From Deltaproteobacteria bacterium (GTDB taxonomy: Bacteria; Desulfobacterota_B; Binatia; UBA9968): a DNA stretch of 57,605 nucleotides. The notes beneath the pieces were generated by a model, which made no database searches, was not told the origin of the DNA, and was given only the letters and a program-made list of their open reading frames with translations. The translations under genes and the position numbers were made by a program. Where the stretch lies: positions 1 through 57,605 of the forward strand of contig VBKY01000088.1 in NCBI GenBank assembly GCA_005879255.1, in the 5' to 3' direction. Within the stretch, counting starts at the first letter, position 1; the number at the start of each line of letters is the position of its first letter. Shown here piece after piece: positions 57,452 to 57,605 of this stretch.

Positions 57452-57605
57452 CTTTCTGCCTTCTCCGTTCATAATTCTCCCAAGCTTTCCAATTGTGTAA
57501 TGCATCGGCTCCTTTGTCGTACCGTCGAAACGATCAGTTCTCAGCCCACGCCAAGCACGTCGTGATAAAATGAAATACTTTAAGGACGTTTCGCGGAATT
57601 GTTTC

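Overview
The window is about 57.6 kb of moderately GC-rich bacterial DNA from a Gram-negative organism. It encodes a SurA-like periplasmic chaperone, an Mla-type lipid transporter, an LpxL-like acyltransferase and several envelope lipoproteins. The mix of a tripartite tricarboxylate transporter, a TAXI binding protein, a two-subunit sulfopyruvate-decarboxylase-like enzyme and a small conserved hypothetical (45131-45589) recalls uncultured soil or subsurface lineages near Deltaproteobacteria, Binatota or Methylomirabilota. That placement is inference; there is no rRNA, tRNA or CRISPR array to anchor it.

Layout. (1) 1-6.8 kb is accessory DNA that reads as an integron gene-cassette array without an integrase (CALIN-like). 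All genes lie on the minus strand, and most gene ends abut an imperfect hairpin bounded by RYYYAAC and GTTRRRY core sites with unpaired bases, as attC sites have. One 222-bp cassette occurs twice. Other cargo is a DUF4153 membrane protein, an MltR-like protein, a frameshifted secreted protein, a frameshifted NTF2-like protein and a large unknown protein. (2) 7-12 kb holds solute uptake genes: tctA-tctB-tctC and an orphan TAXI binding protein, plus a cupin with its core deleted and a DUF456 membrane protein. (3) 12-17.3 kb holds an alpha/beta hydrolase, an epimerase, nth, a Rho-N protein, a PA0069-type radical SAM protein, a VOC protein and an MFS remnant. (4) 17.3-21 kb is an Mla/MCE lipid transport operon. 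(5) 21-28.1 kb holds a molybdopterin oxidoreductase with an FAD dehydrogenase, an acyl-carrier-like protein without its serine, a TIR-TM-BIG2-TPR protein and a TPR lipoprotein. (6) 28.3-40 kb holds an MFS carrier, DUF309-mfd, a SurA-like protein, pdxA, a phosphohexomutase and an unusual uvrA. (7) 40-45.1 kb is an Fe-S assembly operon (two cysteine desulfurases, an A-type carrier, sufB, an Rrf2 regulator) with no sufC or sufD. (8) 45.1-51.5 kb holds an LpxL-like protein, a TPP decarboxylase pair, a broken GcvH-like gene, an exported PIMT, ftsB, eno and a second nth. (9) 51.7-57.5 kb is a chemosensory operon: PstS-like binding protein, MCP, CheR, CheB, CheY and a CheX-type protein, with no CheA or CheW in view.

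Recurring themes. Two carrier-protein homologues (25146-25385 and 48017-48401) have lost the residue that normally bears the prosthetic group. Several genes carry one apparent indel (3324-4330, 4777-5192, 13164-14110, 48017-48401), so assembly error and true gene decay must be separated by read mapping. Nucleotide-excision repair is represented by mfd and by a UvrA-like protein lacking most of the insertion domain.
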